Shown here: positions 16,752 to 25,481 of the stretch, piece after piece | Position numbering within the stretch: the stretch's first letter is position 1 | Layout: each line of letters begins with the position of its first letter | Assembly: GCF_029892095.1 (NCBI RefSeq) | Contig: NZ_JARZAE010000004.1 | Span: 8,060,001-8,124,000 of the forward strand | Length of the DNA stretch: 64,000 nt | Direction: 5' to 3' | Origin: Kitasatospora sp. MAP12-44 | Lineage (GTDB): Bacteria; Actinomycetota; Actinomycetes; Streptomycetales; Streptomycetaceae | Program-made: the position numbers and the translations under genes | The notes under the pieces: model-generated | Told to the model about the DNA's origin: nothing | What the model saw: only the letters and a program-made list of their open reading frames with translations | Databases searched by the model: none

Positions 16752-17009
16752 TCAGGCTCCAGAGGTGAGTTGCGGGTTGACGAGGTCGAGGAACTCGTGC
16801 GGGGTCTTGCAGGTCTCCGGGTCGTTGCCGATCGACAGACCGAACCGGTTCTCCAGCTCGGACACGATGCCGAGCAGGCCGAGCGAGTCGAGGCCGTAGT
16901 CGACGAAGGCCGACTCGGGGTGGCTCTCCATCTCCCACGGGTCCACCGAAAGGCCCGCCCGAGCCTTCATCAGGGAGGCGAGGTCTTCGAAGGTCACAGG
17001 GCCGTTCAT
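16752..17009 (-). CDS. Acyl carrier protein of type II PKS (WhiE ORFV-like)
   Basis: An 85-residue ACP. The phosphopantetheine attachment motif is GLDSLGLLGIVSELENRFG, with Ser at about 42. Acidic helical bundle of normal length. It holds the growing polyketide chain for the KS-alpha/KS-beta heterodimer encoded upstream. A ribosome site AAAGGAG precedes the ATG. Confidence 0.96.
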   Translation of the reverse strand: MNGPVTFEDLASLMKARAGLSVDPWEMESHPESAFVDYGLDSLGLLGIVSELENRFGLSIGNDPETCKTPHEFLDLVNPQLTSGA

Positions 17010-17050
17010 CTGGGTGTCTCCTTTGTGGATGGGGGCGCGGACCGCGCGGG

Positions 17051-18305
17051 TCACGCCCGTTCGTCCGGGGCGCGCCGCAGCACCAGCGCCGAGTTGCAGC
17101 CCATCAGGCCCCGGCTGAGCACCAGCGCGGTGCGCAGCGGGATCTGGCGGGGGTGCCCGGTGACGAGGTCGAGGTCGTGGCGCACCTCGGTGACATTGGG
17201 GGTGGGGGGCACCACGCCGTGCTCCAGGGCGAGCACCGCCGTGGCCACGTCCAGCGACGAGGCCGCGGAGTAGGCCCGGCCGTACCCGGTCTTGGGCGCG
17301 GTCACCGGGACGTCGGCGGCGTGCTGGCCCAGCGCGTCGGCGATCGCCAGCGCCTCGGCCTGGTCCGCCGCCGGCACGCCCAGCGCGTCGGCGAAGACCA
17401 CGTCGACGTCCTGGGCCGAGCAGCCGGCCTCCGCCAGTGCCTCGTGGATCGCCCGCGCCAGCCCCTGCCGGGAGCGCTGCCAGTCCCCGGTGCCGGTGAA
17501 GGTGGCGGCGTGGCCGGCCACCACCGCCCGCGCCTTGGCCCCGCGCCGGCGCGCCGCCTCCTGCTCCTCCAGGACGAACATCGCGCCGCCCTCGGCGGGG
17601 GAGAAGCCGCAGGCGTCCTCGGTGAACGGCAGGTAGGCCCGCGTCGGGTCCGCGGCCAGGCTGAGCTCGCGGGTAGCCGAGCTGGCAGACCACCGAGTAC
17701 GGCGCCAGCGGTGCCTCGGTGGCGCCGGCCACCATCGCGTCGGTGCCGCGCCGGATCGTGCGGCAGGCCTGCGCGAAGACGTCGAGCCCGCCCGCCTCGT
17801 CGTTGGCCAGCACCCCGCACGGTCCCTGGAAGCCGCCGCGGATCGAGATCTGACCGGTGCTGGCCGCGTAGAACCAGGCGATCGACTGGTACGGGCCCAC
17901 GAAGTGCGGCCCCTGGCCCCAGAGTTGCTGCAGCTCGGTCTGGCCGAACTCGCCGCCGCCGGAGCCGGCCGCGGTCACCACGCCGATCGCGAACGGCGCC
18001 TTCGGGTCGGCGGCCAACTGGGCGTCGGCCAGGGCCAGATCGGCCGCGGCCATCGCGAAGTGCGTGAAGCGGTCGGTCTGCACCAGGAACCGGCTCTCGA
18101 TCAGCCCGGCCGGATCGAACTCGTCCACCTCGCCGGCTACCCGCAGCGGCAGCTCGGTGCAGCCCTCGCGGGAGACCGGGCCAAGCACCGTCCGGCCCTG
18201 CTGCACGGCCTTCCAGAAGGCGTCGGTCCCCACGCCGTTCGGGGCGACCACCCCCAGACCGGTGACCACCGCCCGCCGGTGCGCCGGCTGCTGTTTCGGC
18301 TTCAT
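17051..18305 (-). pseudogene. Ketosynthase chain-length factor (KS-beta) with apparent +1 frameshift
   Basis: KS-beta sets chain length and starts synthesis by decarboxylating malonyl-ACP. The first 209 residues (MKPKQQPAHRRAVVTGLGVV to YSVVCQL) read in one frame; the rest (ATRELSLAADPTRAYLPF onwards, then FVLEEQEAARRRG to LRRAPDERA) reads in another. Removing one base of the CC pair at 17677-17678 restores one 417-residue protein, CQL-ATREL, matching normal CLF layout. The length, 1255 nt, is one more than a multiple of three. It may be a sequencing error or a genuine recent mutation. The position of the KS Cys is Glu170 (NDEAGGLD), where CLFs usually have Gln. It overlaps KS-alpha by 4 bp. 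Confidence 0.88.
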
Positions 18306-19570
18306 GTTGTTCTCCCGTCCTCTAGCGCCAGTACCACCGCGGACTGGAAACCGCCGAAGCCGCTGCCGACCGAGAGCACGGTCCGCAGCTTCGCGCTGCG
18401 CGCGGTGCGCGGCACGTAGTCGAGGTCGCAGTCCGGATCGGGGGTGTCGTAGTTCGCCGTCGGCGGCACCACGCCGTTGGCCAACGCCAGTGCGCAGGCC
18501 ACCAGTTCGATCGCCCCGATGGCGCCGAGCGAGTGGCCGACCATGGACTTGATCGAGCTCATCGGCACCTCGAACGCATGGGCGCCGAGCGAGCGTTTGA
18601 CGGCCGCCGTCTCGTGCCGGTCGTTCTGCTTGGTGCCCGAGCCGTGCGCGTTGACGTAGTCCACCGCGCTGGGATCGAGCCTGGCCTGCTCGAGGGCCCG
18701 GTCGATCGCCTCCGACATCTCCCGGCCCTCGGTGGTCAGGCCGGTCATGTGGTAGGCGTTGCCGAAGGTCGCGAAGCCGCGGATCTCGCAGTAGATCCGG
18801 GCGCCGCGGGCGCGCGCGTGCTCCAACTCCTCCAGCACCAGCACGGCCGCGCCCTCGCCGAGCACAAAGCCGTCGCGCTCGGCGTCGAAGGGGCGCGAGG
18901 CGTGCGCCGGGTCGTCGTTGCGCGTCGAGGTCGCCTTGATCGCGTCGAAGCAGGCCACCGTGATCGGCGAGATCGGCGAGTCCGCGGCCCCGGCGACGAT
19001 GATGTCCGCCTTGCCGTCCTCGATGGCGTGGAAGGCGTGGCCGACCGCGTCGAGTCCGGAGGTGCAGCCGGTGGAGACGGTCTGCACCGGTCCGTGCGCG
19101 CCGACCGCCTCGGCCACCTCGGAGGCCAGCGCGCTGGGCGAGAAGGCCCGGTGCAGATGCGGCCCGGCGCCGCGCGCGTCCACGTCCCAGCGGTCGCCCG
19201 CCGCGCTGACCGCCACATAGTCGTGCTCCAGGCGGGTGGTCCCGCCGACGGCCGAGCCCAGCGACACGCCGACCCGCCACGGGTCCTGCAACGCGAGGTC
19301 GAGCCCCGAGTCGCGGACCGCCTCGGCGGCCGCCGCCAGCGCGAACTGCACGTAGCGGTCGGCGCGTTGGGCCCGCACCGGGTCCAGGCCGCAGGCCACC
19401 GCGTCGAAGTCGCACTCCGCGGCGATCCGCGAGCGGAACCCCTCGGGGTCGAAGAGAGTGATGCCCCGGGTCGCGGTCTGCCCAGCGGTGAGCAGATCCC
19501 AGAAGGCGCGCACGCCTATGCCGCCGGGAGCGACCACGCCCAGCCCGGTGACCGCCACCCGGCGGGTCAC
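18302..19570 (-). CDS. Type II PKS ketosynthase alpha (WhiE ORFIII-like)
   Basis: A 422-residue ketosynthase that condenses malonyl units. Catalytic Cys169 in VSTGCTSGLD, His309 in NAHGSGTKQND, His346 in MVGHSLGA, and the C-terminal SVGSGFGGFQSA loop are all present. Full length with no defects. It overlaps the KS-beta start by 4 bp (ATGA) and the upstream cupin stop by 4 bp, so the three genes are probably translationally coupled. Together with KS-beta and ACP it is the minimal PKS of a spore-pigment type cluster. Confidence 0.97.
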   Translation of the reverse strand: MTRRVAVTGLGVVAPGGIGVRAFWDLLTAGQTATRGITLFDPEGFRSRIAAECDFDAVACGLDPVRAQRADRYVQFALAAAAEAVRDSGLDLALQDPWRVGVSLGSAVGGTTRLEHDYVAVSAAGDRWDVDARGAGPHLHRAFSPSALASEVAEAVGAHGPVQTVSTGCTSGLDAVGHAFHAIEDGKADIIVAGAADSPISPITVACFDAIKATSTRNDDPAHASRPFDAERDGFVLGEGAAVLVLEELEHARARGARIYCEIRGFATFGNAYHMTGLTTEGREMSEAIDRALEQARLDPSAVDYVNAHGSGTKQNDRHETAAVKRSLGAHAFEVPMSSIKSMVGHSLGAIGAIELVACALALANGVVPPTANYDTPDPDCDLDYVPRTARSAKLRTVLSVGSGFGGFQSAVVLALEDGRTT

Positions 19571-19983
19571 GCCCTCGCCCCCAGCTGGTCGGCGTCCATG
19601 GTCTCCTCGGTGTCCACGTGGCCGAGCTCGGGGCGCGGTGCCAGCGGCCCCAGGTGGAAGACCATCCGCGCCTCGGTGGCGCCCACGTTGCGGAAGCGGT
19701 GGCGGACCTCGCGGGGGATCATCAGCCCCTGGTCGGGCCGCAGCGGGTGGCTCTCACCGTCGAGGTCCACCTCCAGAGATCCGCTGACGACGAAGACGAA
19801 CTCCTCGGAGTACGGGTGGTAGTGCTCGCCGATCCGCTCGCCGGGCTGGATGATCGCCAGGCCCATGAAACCGCTGGTGGCTCCCACCGACGTCGGGGTG
19901 AGCAGGGCGCGCAGGTCTCCGCCGCGCCGGCGGTTGGGTTGCGTCTCGTCGAGGTGCACGATGCGTGCGGGCTGAGTGGTCAT
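19567..19983 (-). CDS. Cupin protein (WhiE ORFII-like)
   Basis: A 138-residue single-domain cupin. Cupin motif 1 is GERIGEHYHPYSEEFVFVVSG (His/His/Glu metal ligands) and motif 2 lies at LMIPREVRHRFRNVG. In whiE clusters a cupin of this size precedes KS-alpha; its role is unknown but cyclase or monooxygenase activity has been suggested for the family. The 4-bp overlap with KS-alpha supports the operon. Confidence 0.9.
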   Translation of the reverse strand: MTTQPARIVHLDETQPNRRRGGDLRALLTPTSVGATSGFMGLAIIQPGERIGEHYHPYSEEFVFVVSGSLEVDLDGESHPLRPDQGLMIPREVRHRFRNVGATEARMVFHLGPLAPRPELGHVDTEETMDADQLGARA

Positions 19984-20032
19984 GGTCGCTCTCTCTGGTG
20001 ATCGGGGAAGTCGCAGGCGGGCGGTCGGTGGG

Positions 20033-21172
20033 TCAGGAGTCCTGCGCCTGGCGGTCGGTGACCGGTTCCATCGCGCAGGCGGCGAGGAAGCGCCGGACGC
20101 CCTCCTCGGTGCTCAGGTCCCCGTCCGGGCCGAGGTCCAGCAGCCGGGCCAGCTCGCCGGCCGCCTCGCGCAGGCCAGGACCGGCGGCCGTCTCCCGGTG
20201 CGGCCCGCGCAGGTCGACGATCCGCACCAGCAGGTCCTGGCTGAGGAACAGCGTCGAGGCGGCCAGCGGCTGCGCCGGGTCCTCGGCCGCCCGTACGTCC
20301 AGCTCGGCCAGCAACCGCGCCGCCGCCGCGCCGCAGCCCGGGCGGACGGTGTGCAGGAAGGCCCGGCGGGTGAGCTCGCCGCTCAGGCCGGGCTCGGGGT
20401 CGACGCGATGCGCGGCGGGCAGCGCGGCGCGGGCGAAGAAGGCCCGCGCGGAGGACGGGTCGGTGAGGTCGCGGGCCTCCTCCAGGTACGGGTTGACCGC
20501 CTCCTCGACGGCCCGCACCTCCGGCTGGGAGGCCACGTGCCGCAGCGCGTTGCCCAGGTCGCCGGCCACCTCGACGGCCCGCACCACTCGGTTGCCGTGC
20601 ATGAAGAGCGAGGTGCGCAGCAGCTGGGTGGTGCCGTCCACGCGCGCCTTGGGCGAGCGGTAGCCGGCCAGGATCCTGGCCACCTCCGGCTCGCTGCCGG
20701 GCTTCACGGTGAAGGTCAGCGCGTGCCGCACCACCCCGGCGCTGGCCAGCGGGGGGTGCGGGATGGGGTCGGCGCTCGCTCCCTGCGCCCGGCCGGTGCG
20801 CTCGGCGGCCGGCTTGCGAGTGCCGGGCTCGGGCGTCTCGCGGGCGATGACGAAGCGCAGCGAGTGGGTGTCGCGCACACAGCCGTGCAGCGGCTCGACC
20901 ATCTTGATGTGGGCGGGGCTCTCCACCCAGTCCAGGAACGGTTCGGCGCTCTCCCACTCGCTGGTGATCAGCCACTGCGAGGAGTTGCCCAGCGACTGGC
21001 AGAGCTGGTCGCTGACATGGCCGGGGACGTCCGCCACCTGGTGGCGGATCTGCTCGTAGGCGGCCAGGAACCGCTCCTGGTGGCCGTCCAGGACGTCCAG
21101 CAGCAGCACCACCCGTAGCCGGGGCGTCTCGACGGCGGGGATCGGGGATTGTCGGTCGTACAGGGTGGTCAC
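20033..21172 (-). CDS. WhiE ORFI / SchA / CurD-like protein
   Basis: A 379-residue protein with three related ferredoxin-like (antibiotic-biosynthesis-monooxygenase type) segments: about 20-100 (LRVVLLLDVLDGHQERFLAA, QWLITSEWES), 150-240 (VRHALTFTVKPGSEPEVARI, TSLFMHGNRVVRAVEVAGDL) and 275-340. Such proteins begin spore-pigment clusters (SchA, CurD, WhiE ORFI); their biochemical role is unsettled. The GTG start (VTTLYDRQ) has AGAGGA eight bases upstream. It is the first gene of the leftward operon, 239 bp from the divergent hydroxylase. Confidence 0.88.
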   Translation of the reverse strand: MTTLYDRQSPIPAVETPRLRVVLLLDVLDGHQERFLAAYEQIRHQVADVPGHVSDQLCQSLGNSSQWLITSEWESAEPFLDWVESPAHIKMVEPLHGCVRDTHSLRFVIARETPEPGTRKPAAERTGRAQGASADPIPHPPLASAGVVRHALTFTVKPGSEPEVARILAGYRSPKARVDGTTQLLRTSLFMHGNRVVRAVEVAGDLGNALRHVASQPEVRAVEEAVNPYLEEARDLTDPSSARAFFARAALPAAHRVDPEPGLSGELTRRAFLHTVRPGCGAAAARLLAELDVRAAEDPAQPLAASTLFLSQDLLVRIVDLRGPHRETAAGPGLREAAGELARLLDLGPDGDLSTEEGVRRFLAACAMEPVTDRQAQDS

Positions 21173-21411
21173 GTGCTCGTTCCTCTCGAGTGCGGCGAGG
21201 GTCGGCGCACTCGAACGCTGTCCCGCTGCGGCGCCGACGCTGTGGATCGCATGCGTTCGATGCTTACGCACCGCGACGTAACCCGCGCGATGCGTGAGTC
21301 GTGCGAGTGAAGATCCGGTCAAGCAGGTCGCGGCGGGGAATAGAGATGCGCAGCCGGGGACGACCGTCGTGAGTCCGCGCGGTACCCGCTTGACCCGTCT
21401 GGAGAGAGTTC
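21173..21411. promoter_or_regulatory. Divergent promoter region of the spore-pigment cluster
   Basis: ACGCACCGCG (21266-21275) and CGCGATGCGT (21286-21295) form an inverted repeat with one mismatch and half-site centres about two helical turns apart. A CGCATGCG palindrome lies just to the left. In S. coelicolor the comparable whiE region is controlled during sporulation (sigma-F acts on the divergent hydroxylase promoter). Which regulator binds here cannot be read from sequence. Confidence 0.55.
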
Positions 21412-23040
21412 ATGACGTCGAAGGTCGACGATCGCGTGCCCGTCCTGATCGCCGGTGGTTCGCTGGTGGGGCTGTCCGCCTCGCTGTTCCTGGGCCGGCT
21501 CGGTGTGCCGCACCTGCTGGTGGAACGGCACGCGCGGACCTCGCACCACCCGCGCGGGCGCGGCAACAACGTGCGCACCATGGAGCTGTTCCGCACCGCC
21601 GGGGTGGAGCCGCTGATCCGCGAGGCCGCCTCCGTGCTGGCCGAGAACCACGGCATCCTGCAGGCCGACACGCTGACCGGCGCGGACCAGGAGTGGCTGT
21701 TCAAGAAGATCGACCCGGGCGGCGCGCTGTCCCGGCTGAGCCCCTCGGGCTGGTGCCTGTGCAGCCAGAACGACCTGGAGCCGGTGCTCCTGCGCAGCGC
21801 CCGCGAGCTGGGCGGCGAGCTGCGCTTCGGCACCGAGCTGGTCTCCTTCGAGCAGGACGACCGCGGGGTCACGGCGCAGCTGCTGACCCGGGAGACCGGC
21901 GAGACCCGTACCGTGCGGGCCGACTACCTGATCGCCGCGGACGGTCCGCGCAGCCCCGTCCGGGACCGGCTGGGGATCGGCCTGACCGGGCAGGGCGACT
22001 TGTTCCACAACGTCAGCATCACCTTCCGGGCCAAGCGGCTGGCCGAGGCGGTGGGCGACCGCCGGTTCATCGTCTGCTACCTGACGAACCCGCAGAGTCC
22101 CGGAGCGCTGCTGCCGGTCGACAACGAGCGCGACTGGGTCTTCCACGCGCCGTGGCGCCCCGACGACGGCGAGACGCTGGAGGACTTCACCGAGGAGCGC
22201 TGCATCGAGCTGATCCGCACCGCGACCGGCGTGCCCGACCTGGAGCTGGAGATCACCGGCAAGGCGCCCTGGCACGCCGCCGAGCGGGTGGCCGAGAGCT
22301 ACGGCAGCGGCCGGGTCTTCCTGGCCGGCGACTCGGCGCACGAGATGTCCCCGACCGGCGCGTTCGGCTCCAACACCGGCATCCAGGACGCCCACAACCT
22401 GGCCTGGAAACTCGCCGCGGTGCTCGCCGGCTGGGCCGGCCCGGGCCTGCTGGAGAGCTACGACGCCGAGCGGCGCCCGGTGGCGCTGGCGACCAGCGCG
22501 CGGGCCTCGGTGCGCTCCGCCGAGCACCGCCACCCCGGCTACGACGTCAGCCCCGGCACCGGCCGGCAGGCCGGCATGCTCGCCGTGGTGCTCGGCTACC
22601 GCTACCCCGCCGGCGCGGTGCTCGGCACCGTGCCCGACGGCCCGGCCGTCCCCGAGGACTTCAGCCCGGTCGCCGAGCCCGGCGGCCGCGCGCCGCACCT
22701 GTGGGTGCACCGCGCCGGGGTCCGGATCTCCACCCTCGACCTGTACGAGCGGGCGCCGGTGCTGCTCAGCGGCCCCGGCGGTGCGGCCTGGCACGCCGCC
22801 GGCCTGCGCGTCGCCGAGCGCACCGGCACGCCGCTGGACTGCTACCGGGTGGGCCACGGCGCCGAGCACGAGTTGTCGCCCGAGCCCGGCCCCGACTGGG
22901 CCGGGCTGCACGGCATCGAGGCGGACGGCGCGGTGCTGGTGCGCCCGGACGGGTTCGTGGCCTGGCGCTCCACGGCGGGGGCCGGCGACCCGGAGCAGGT
23001 GCTGGCCCACGTGCTGCGCAGCGTCTTCAGCCGCCAGTGA
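21412..23040 (+). CDS. FAD-dependent aromatic polyketide hydroxylase (WhiE ORFVIII-like)
   Basis: A 542-residue class A flavoprotein monooxygenase. The N-terminal dinucleotide fold reads VLIAGGSLVGLSASLFLGRL, the middle DG motif is YLIAADGPRSPVRDRLG, and the third FAD motif is FLAGDSAHEMSPTGAFGSNT. The C-terminal thioredoxin-like domain begins near residue 420. Expected to hydroxylate the aromatic pigment precursor using NAD(P)H and O2. It is divergent from the PKS operon exactly as whiE ORFVIII is. The ribosome site GGAGAGAG is well placed. Confidence 0.94.
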   Translation: MTSKVDDRVPVLIAGGSLVGLSASLFLGRLGVPHLLVERHARTSHHPRGRGNNVRTMELFRTAGVEPLIREAASVLAENHGILQADTLTGADQEWLFKKIDPGGALSRLSPSGWCLCSQNDLEPVLLRSARELGGELRFGTELVSFEQDDRGVTAQLLTRETGETRTVRADYLIAADGPRSPVRDRLGIGLTGQGDLFHNVSITFRAKRLAEAVGDRRFIVCYLTNPQSPGALLPVDNERDWVFHAPWRPDDGETLEDFTEERCIELIRTATGVPDLELEITGKAPWHAAERVAESYGSGRVFLAGDSAHEMSPTGAFGSNTGIQDAHNLAWKLAAVLAGWAGPGLLESYDAERRPVALATSARASVRSAEHRHPGYDVSPGTGRQAGMLAVVLGYRYPAGAVLGTVPDGPAVPEDFSPVAEPGGRAPHLWVHRAGVRISTLDLYERAPVLLSGPGGAAWHAAGLRVAERTGTPLDCYRVGHGAEHELSPEPGPDWAGLHGIEADGAVLVRPDGFVAWRSTAGAGDPEQVLAHVLRSVFSRQ

Positions 23041-23045
23041 CGCGG

Positions 23046-23084
23046 GGGCCGCTACCGGGTCAGGGGCTGACCCGGTAGCGGCCC
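23046..23084. terminator. Bidirectional terminator, 18-bp perfect stem
   Basis: A perfect 18-bp inverted repeat (23046-23063 and 23067-23084) with a 3-nt loop separates the converging hydroxylase and multicopper oxidase; the oxidase stop codon lies inside the stem. Confidence 0.9.
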
Positions 23085-24166
23085 ACCATGCCGCCCATCA
23101 TGTGGTGCACGACATGGCAGTGGTAGATCCAGTCGCCCGGGTTGTCCTCGGTGTACTCGATGGTCACGGTGGTGGACGGCGCGATGATCTGCGAGTCCAC
23201 CCAGCCCTGGTAGCCCTGCGGGCTGCGCCAGCGGTGGCCGTGCAGATGGAAGACATGGGTCTCGTTGCCCAGCGCCGCGATCCGCCAGCGCACCCGCTCG
23301 CCGGCCTTGGCGGTGAAGGTCGGGGTGTTGTCGACGAACGCGCCGCCGTTGAAGAGGTTGAGGCCCTGCGCGAGCGAGGGGATGTCGCCCGGTGTGGCGT
23401 CGTGGCAGAAGAGGACGAACTCCCGGTCCACGGCGGGCGTGTGGCGGTCGGTGACGGCGATGACGCCGAACAGGCCGAGCTCCGCGCCGATCTCCATCAC
23501 CGGCATCTTCGGCTTGGCGCCGGGGACTTGGATGGCCTGCGGCACCGAGTGGTCGTGGTAGGGCCAGGTGCCCACCGAACTCGGGCGGCAGATCCAGGTG
23601 TAGGTGTAGTCGGCGCCGAACGGGACAGCGGTGCCCGGGCGTTCGGTGTCGTCGGCGAGCCAGCCGCCGTCGTTGTCCTGGTCGTACCAGACCCCGTGCG
23701 GGTGCAGGCTGTGCGGCCAGCGGTAGTGCTCGTCGTTGTTGCGGAAGTGCACCCGCAGGGTGTCGCCGACCTCGGCGCGCAGCACCGGCCCCGGGATGCC
23801 GCTGTTGTCGCCGATGCCCTGCGGGCTGGCATCGGCGTCCAGCGGGCGGCCCCAGTCGGCGGTGTAGGCGCGGAAGCCGACCGCCCAGAAGGTGGTCTGA
23901 TCGGCCGTGAAGCGCATGCCCGTCATGCCGTCCTGGCCGTTGGGCACCGCGTTGTGCTGGAAGGAGTCGGCCTGCAGCCAGTACTCGCGGACCCGGCCGC
24001 CGGGCCGGACCTCCTCGGCCGCGAAGGGATCGGCCTCTGCCTGCGCCGTGGCGCCCAGCTGCGCGGTGGCCGCGAACCCGGCCAGCGCGCCGCCGCCCAG
24101 CAGGGTGCGCAGCACGGTCCGGCGGCGGTCGTCGTGGGTCTTCTGGTGCGCGCGGTCGACTGGCAT
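23060..24166 (-). CDS. Multicopper oxidase, small (two-domain) type
   Basis: A 368-residue exported oxidase. The N-terminus has a twin-arginine signal (RRRTVLRTLLGGGALAGFA). Copper-binding His motifs are SLHPHGVWYD, WPYHDHSVPQ, VFHLHGHRW and the type-1 segment HCHVVHHMMGGM with a Met axial-ligand candidate. At 368 residues it is nearer to two-domain laccases than to the 500-residue three-domain enzymes. Location beside the pigment genes suggests oxidative coupling of the polyketide in the spore wall (inference). It converges on the hydroxylase. Confidence 0.92.
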   Translation of the reverse strand: MPVDRAHQKTHDDRRRTVLRTLLGGGALAGFAATAQLGATAQAEADPFAAEEVRPGGRVREYWLQADSFQHNAVPNGQDGMTGMRFTADQTTFWAVGFRAYTADWGRPLDADASPQGIGDNSGIPGPVLRAEVGDTLRVHFRNNDEHYRWPHSLHPHGVWYDQDNDGGWLADDTERPGTAVPFGADYTYTWICRPSSVGTWPYHDHSVPQAIQVPGAKPKMPVMEIGAELGLFGVIAVTDRHTPAVDREFVLFCHDATPGDIPSLAQGLNLFNGGAFVDNTPTFTAKAGERVRWRIAALGNETHVFHLHGHRWRSPQGYQGWVDSQIIAPSTTVTIEYTEDNPGDWIYHCHVVHHMMGGMVGRYRVSP

Positions 24167-24309
24167 GGCGTCCTCTCGGGGTGGTGGGGAGGCGGTTGGC
24201 CGTCCACGGCCGACTCGCTCGGCGGGAGACTAATCGGACTTAGCGCACTATTGGGGCCACCACTCTGGAGTGTCGCCCAGTCGGCCGTGACGCCTCCTAG
24301 GCTCACGGC

Positions 24310-25470
24310 ATGCGTATCCTCTTCACCTCGACCGAGGGCTCCGGCCACTTCCACCCGCTGGTCCCGTTCATCGATGCCTGCACGCGCCGCGGGGACGACG
24401 TCCTCGTGCTGGTCCCGCCGAAGCTGGAGGCGACCGTCGCGGCCCGTCCGCAGCCCTACCGGATCGGGGGCGCGCCGCCGGCCGCCGAGACCGCGGCGCT
24501 CTGGGAGCGCTTCCCGAAGGTGTCGCGCGCGGAGGCCAGTGTGATCGCCAATCGCGAGCTCTTCGGGCGGCTGTTCACCGCCGCGCTGCTGCCGGCCGTC
24601 GAGCAGGCCTGTCAGGAGTGGCGGCCCGACCTGGTCCTGCACGACCCGTGCGAGTACGCCTCGGTGGTGGCGGCCGAGCGGCTGGGCATCGCGCACGCCC
24701 AGGTCGCGATCTCGCAGGCCGAGGCCGAGTCGGGCTCGCTGCGGATCGCGGCGCCCGCGTTGGAGCCGTACGGCGGCCGGATCGTGGAACGGCTGCGCGA
24801 GACCCCGTATCTGACGCGCTTTCCGGCCTCGCTCGACCCCTCCCCGTACCCGCTGACCCACCGCTTCCGGGAGGCCGCCGAGGTCGCGGCTCCCCGTGAG
24901 CGCCCGGCGCGCTGGGGCGGCGACGGCCGGTTGCCGCTGGTCTACCTGAGCTTTGGCACCGTCGCGGGCGGGCTGCCGGTGGGCGCCGCGGCCTGCCGGG
25001 CCGCGCTGGCGGCGGTGGACGGCCTGCCGGTGCGGGTGCTGCTGACGCTCGGGCACGCGGCGGAGGCGGCCGAGCTCGGGCCGATTCCCGCCAACGTCCA
25101 GGTGGAGGGCTGGATCCCGCAGGCCGAGGTGCTGTCCGAGGCGGCCCTGGTGCTCTGCCACGGCGGCTCGGGGACGACCTTCGGCGCGCTGGCGGCCGGG
25201 GTGCCGCTGGTCGTCGTGCCGCTCTTCGCCGACCAGCCGGCGAACGGCCGGCTGGTGCAGGCGGCGGGGGCCGGCCTGGTCGTCACGCCCACCGGCGGGG
25301 AGCCCGGCGCGATGGGCGTGCCGGGGCCCGAGGACGTCCCGCGGATCCGCGAGTCGGTGCAGGCGGTGCTCGCCGACCCCGGCTACCGCGAGGCGGCGCA
25401 GCGCCTGGCGCAGGAGATGCGGGCCACCCCGAGCGTCGACGAGCTGCTGGACGGGCTGCTGGCGCGTTAG
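24310..25470 (+). CDS. GT1/MGT-type glycosyltransferase
   Basis: A 386-residue GT-B fold enzyme that transfers sugar from an NDP-sugar to a small molecule. The N-terminal acceptor domain starts MRILFTSTEGSGHFHPLVP, with the catalytic-type His in SGHFHP. The donor domain has YLSFGTV and the sugar-nucleotide motif CHGGSGTTFGALAAGVP followed by VPLFADQPANG. Erythromycin-type desosaminyltransferases and macrolide-inactivating enzymes belong here. Acceptor unknown. Proximity to the spore-pigment cluster makes pigment glycosylation possible but unproven. Confidence 0.9.
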   Translation: MRILFTSTEGSGHFHPLVPFIDACTRRGDDVLVLVPPKLEATVAARPQPYRIGGAPPAAETAALWERFPKVSRAEASVIANRELFGRLFTAALLPAVEQACQEWRPDLVLHDPCEYASVVAAERLGIAHAQVAISQAEAESGSLRIAAPALEPYGGRIVERLRETPYLTRFPASLDPSPYPLTHRFREAAEVAAPRERPARWGGDGRLPLVYLSFGTVAGGLPVGAAACRAALAAVDGLPVRVLLTLGHAAEAAELGPIPANVQVEGWIPQAEVLSEAALVLCHGGSGTTFGALAAGVPLVVVPLFADQPANGRLVQAAGAGLVVTPTGGEPGAMGVPGPEDVPRIRESVQAVLADPGYREAAQRLAQEMRATPSVDELLDGLLAR

Positions 25471-25481
25471 CTGCCGGCTCG

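Noticed and set aside
16752..19415. 887-residue minus-strand frame running through KS-alpha antiframe, KS-beta and ACP
   Set aside because: It joins KS-beta and ACP only because of the frameshift; not a real fusion protein. The ACP has its own start and ribosome site.
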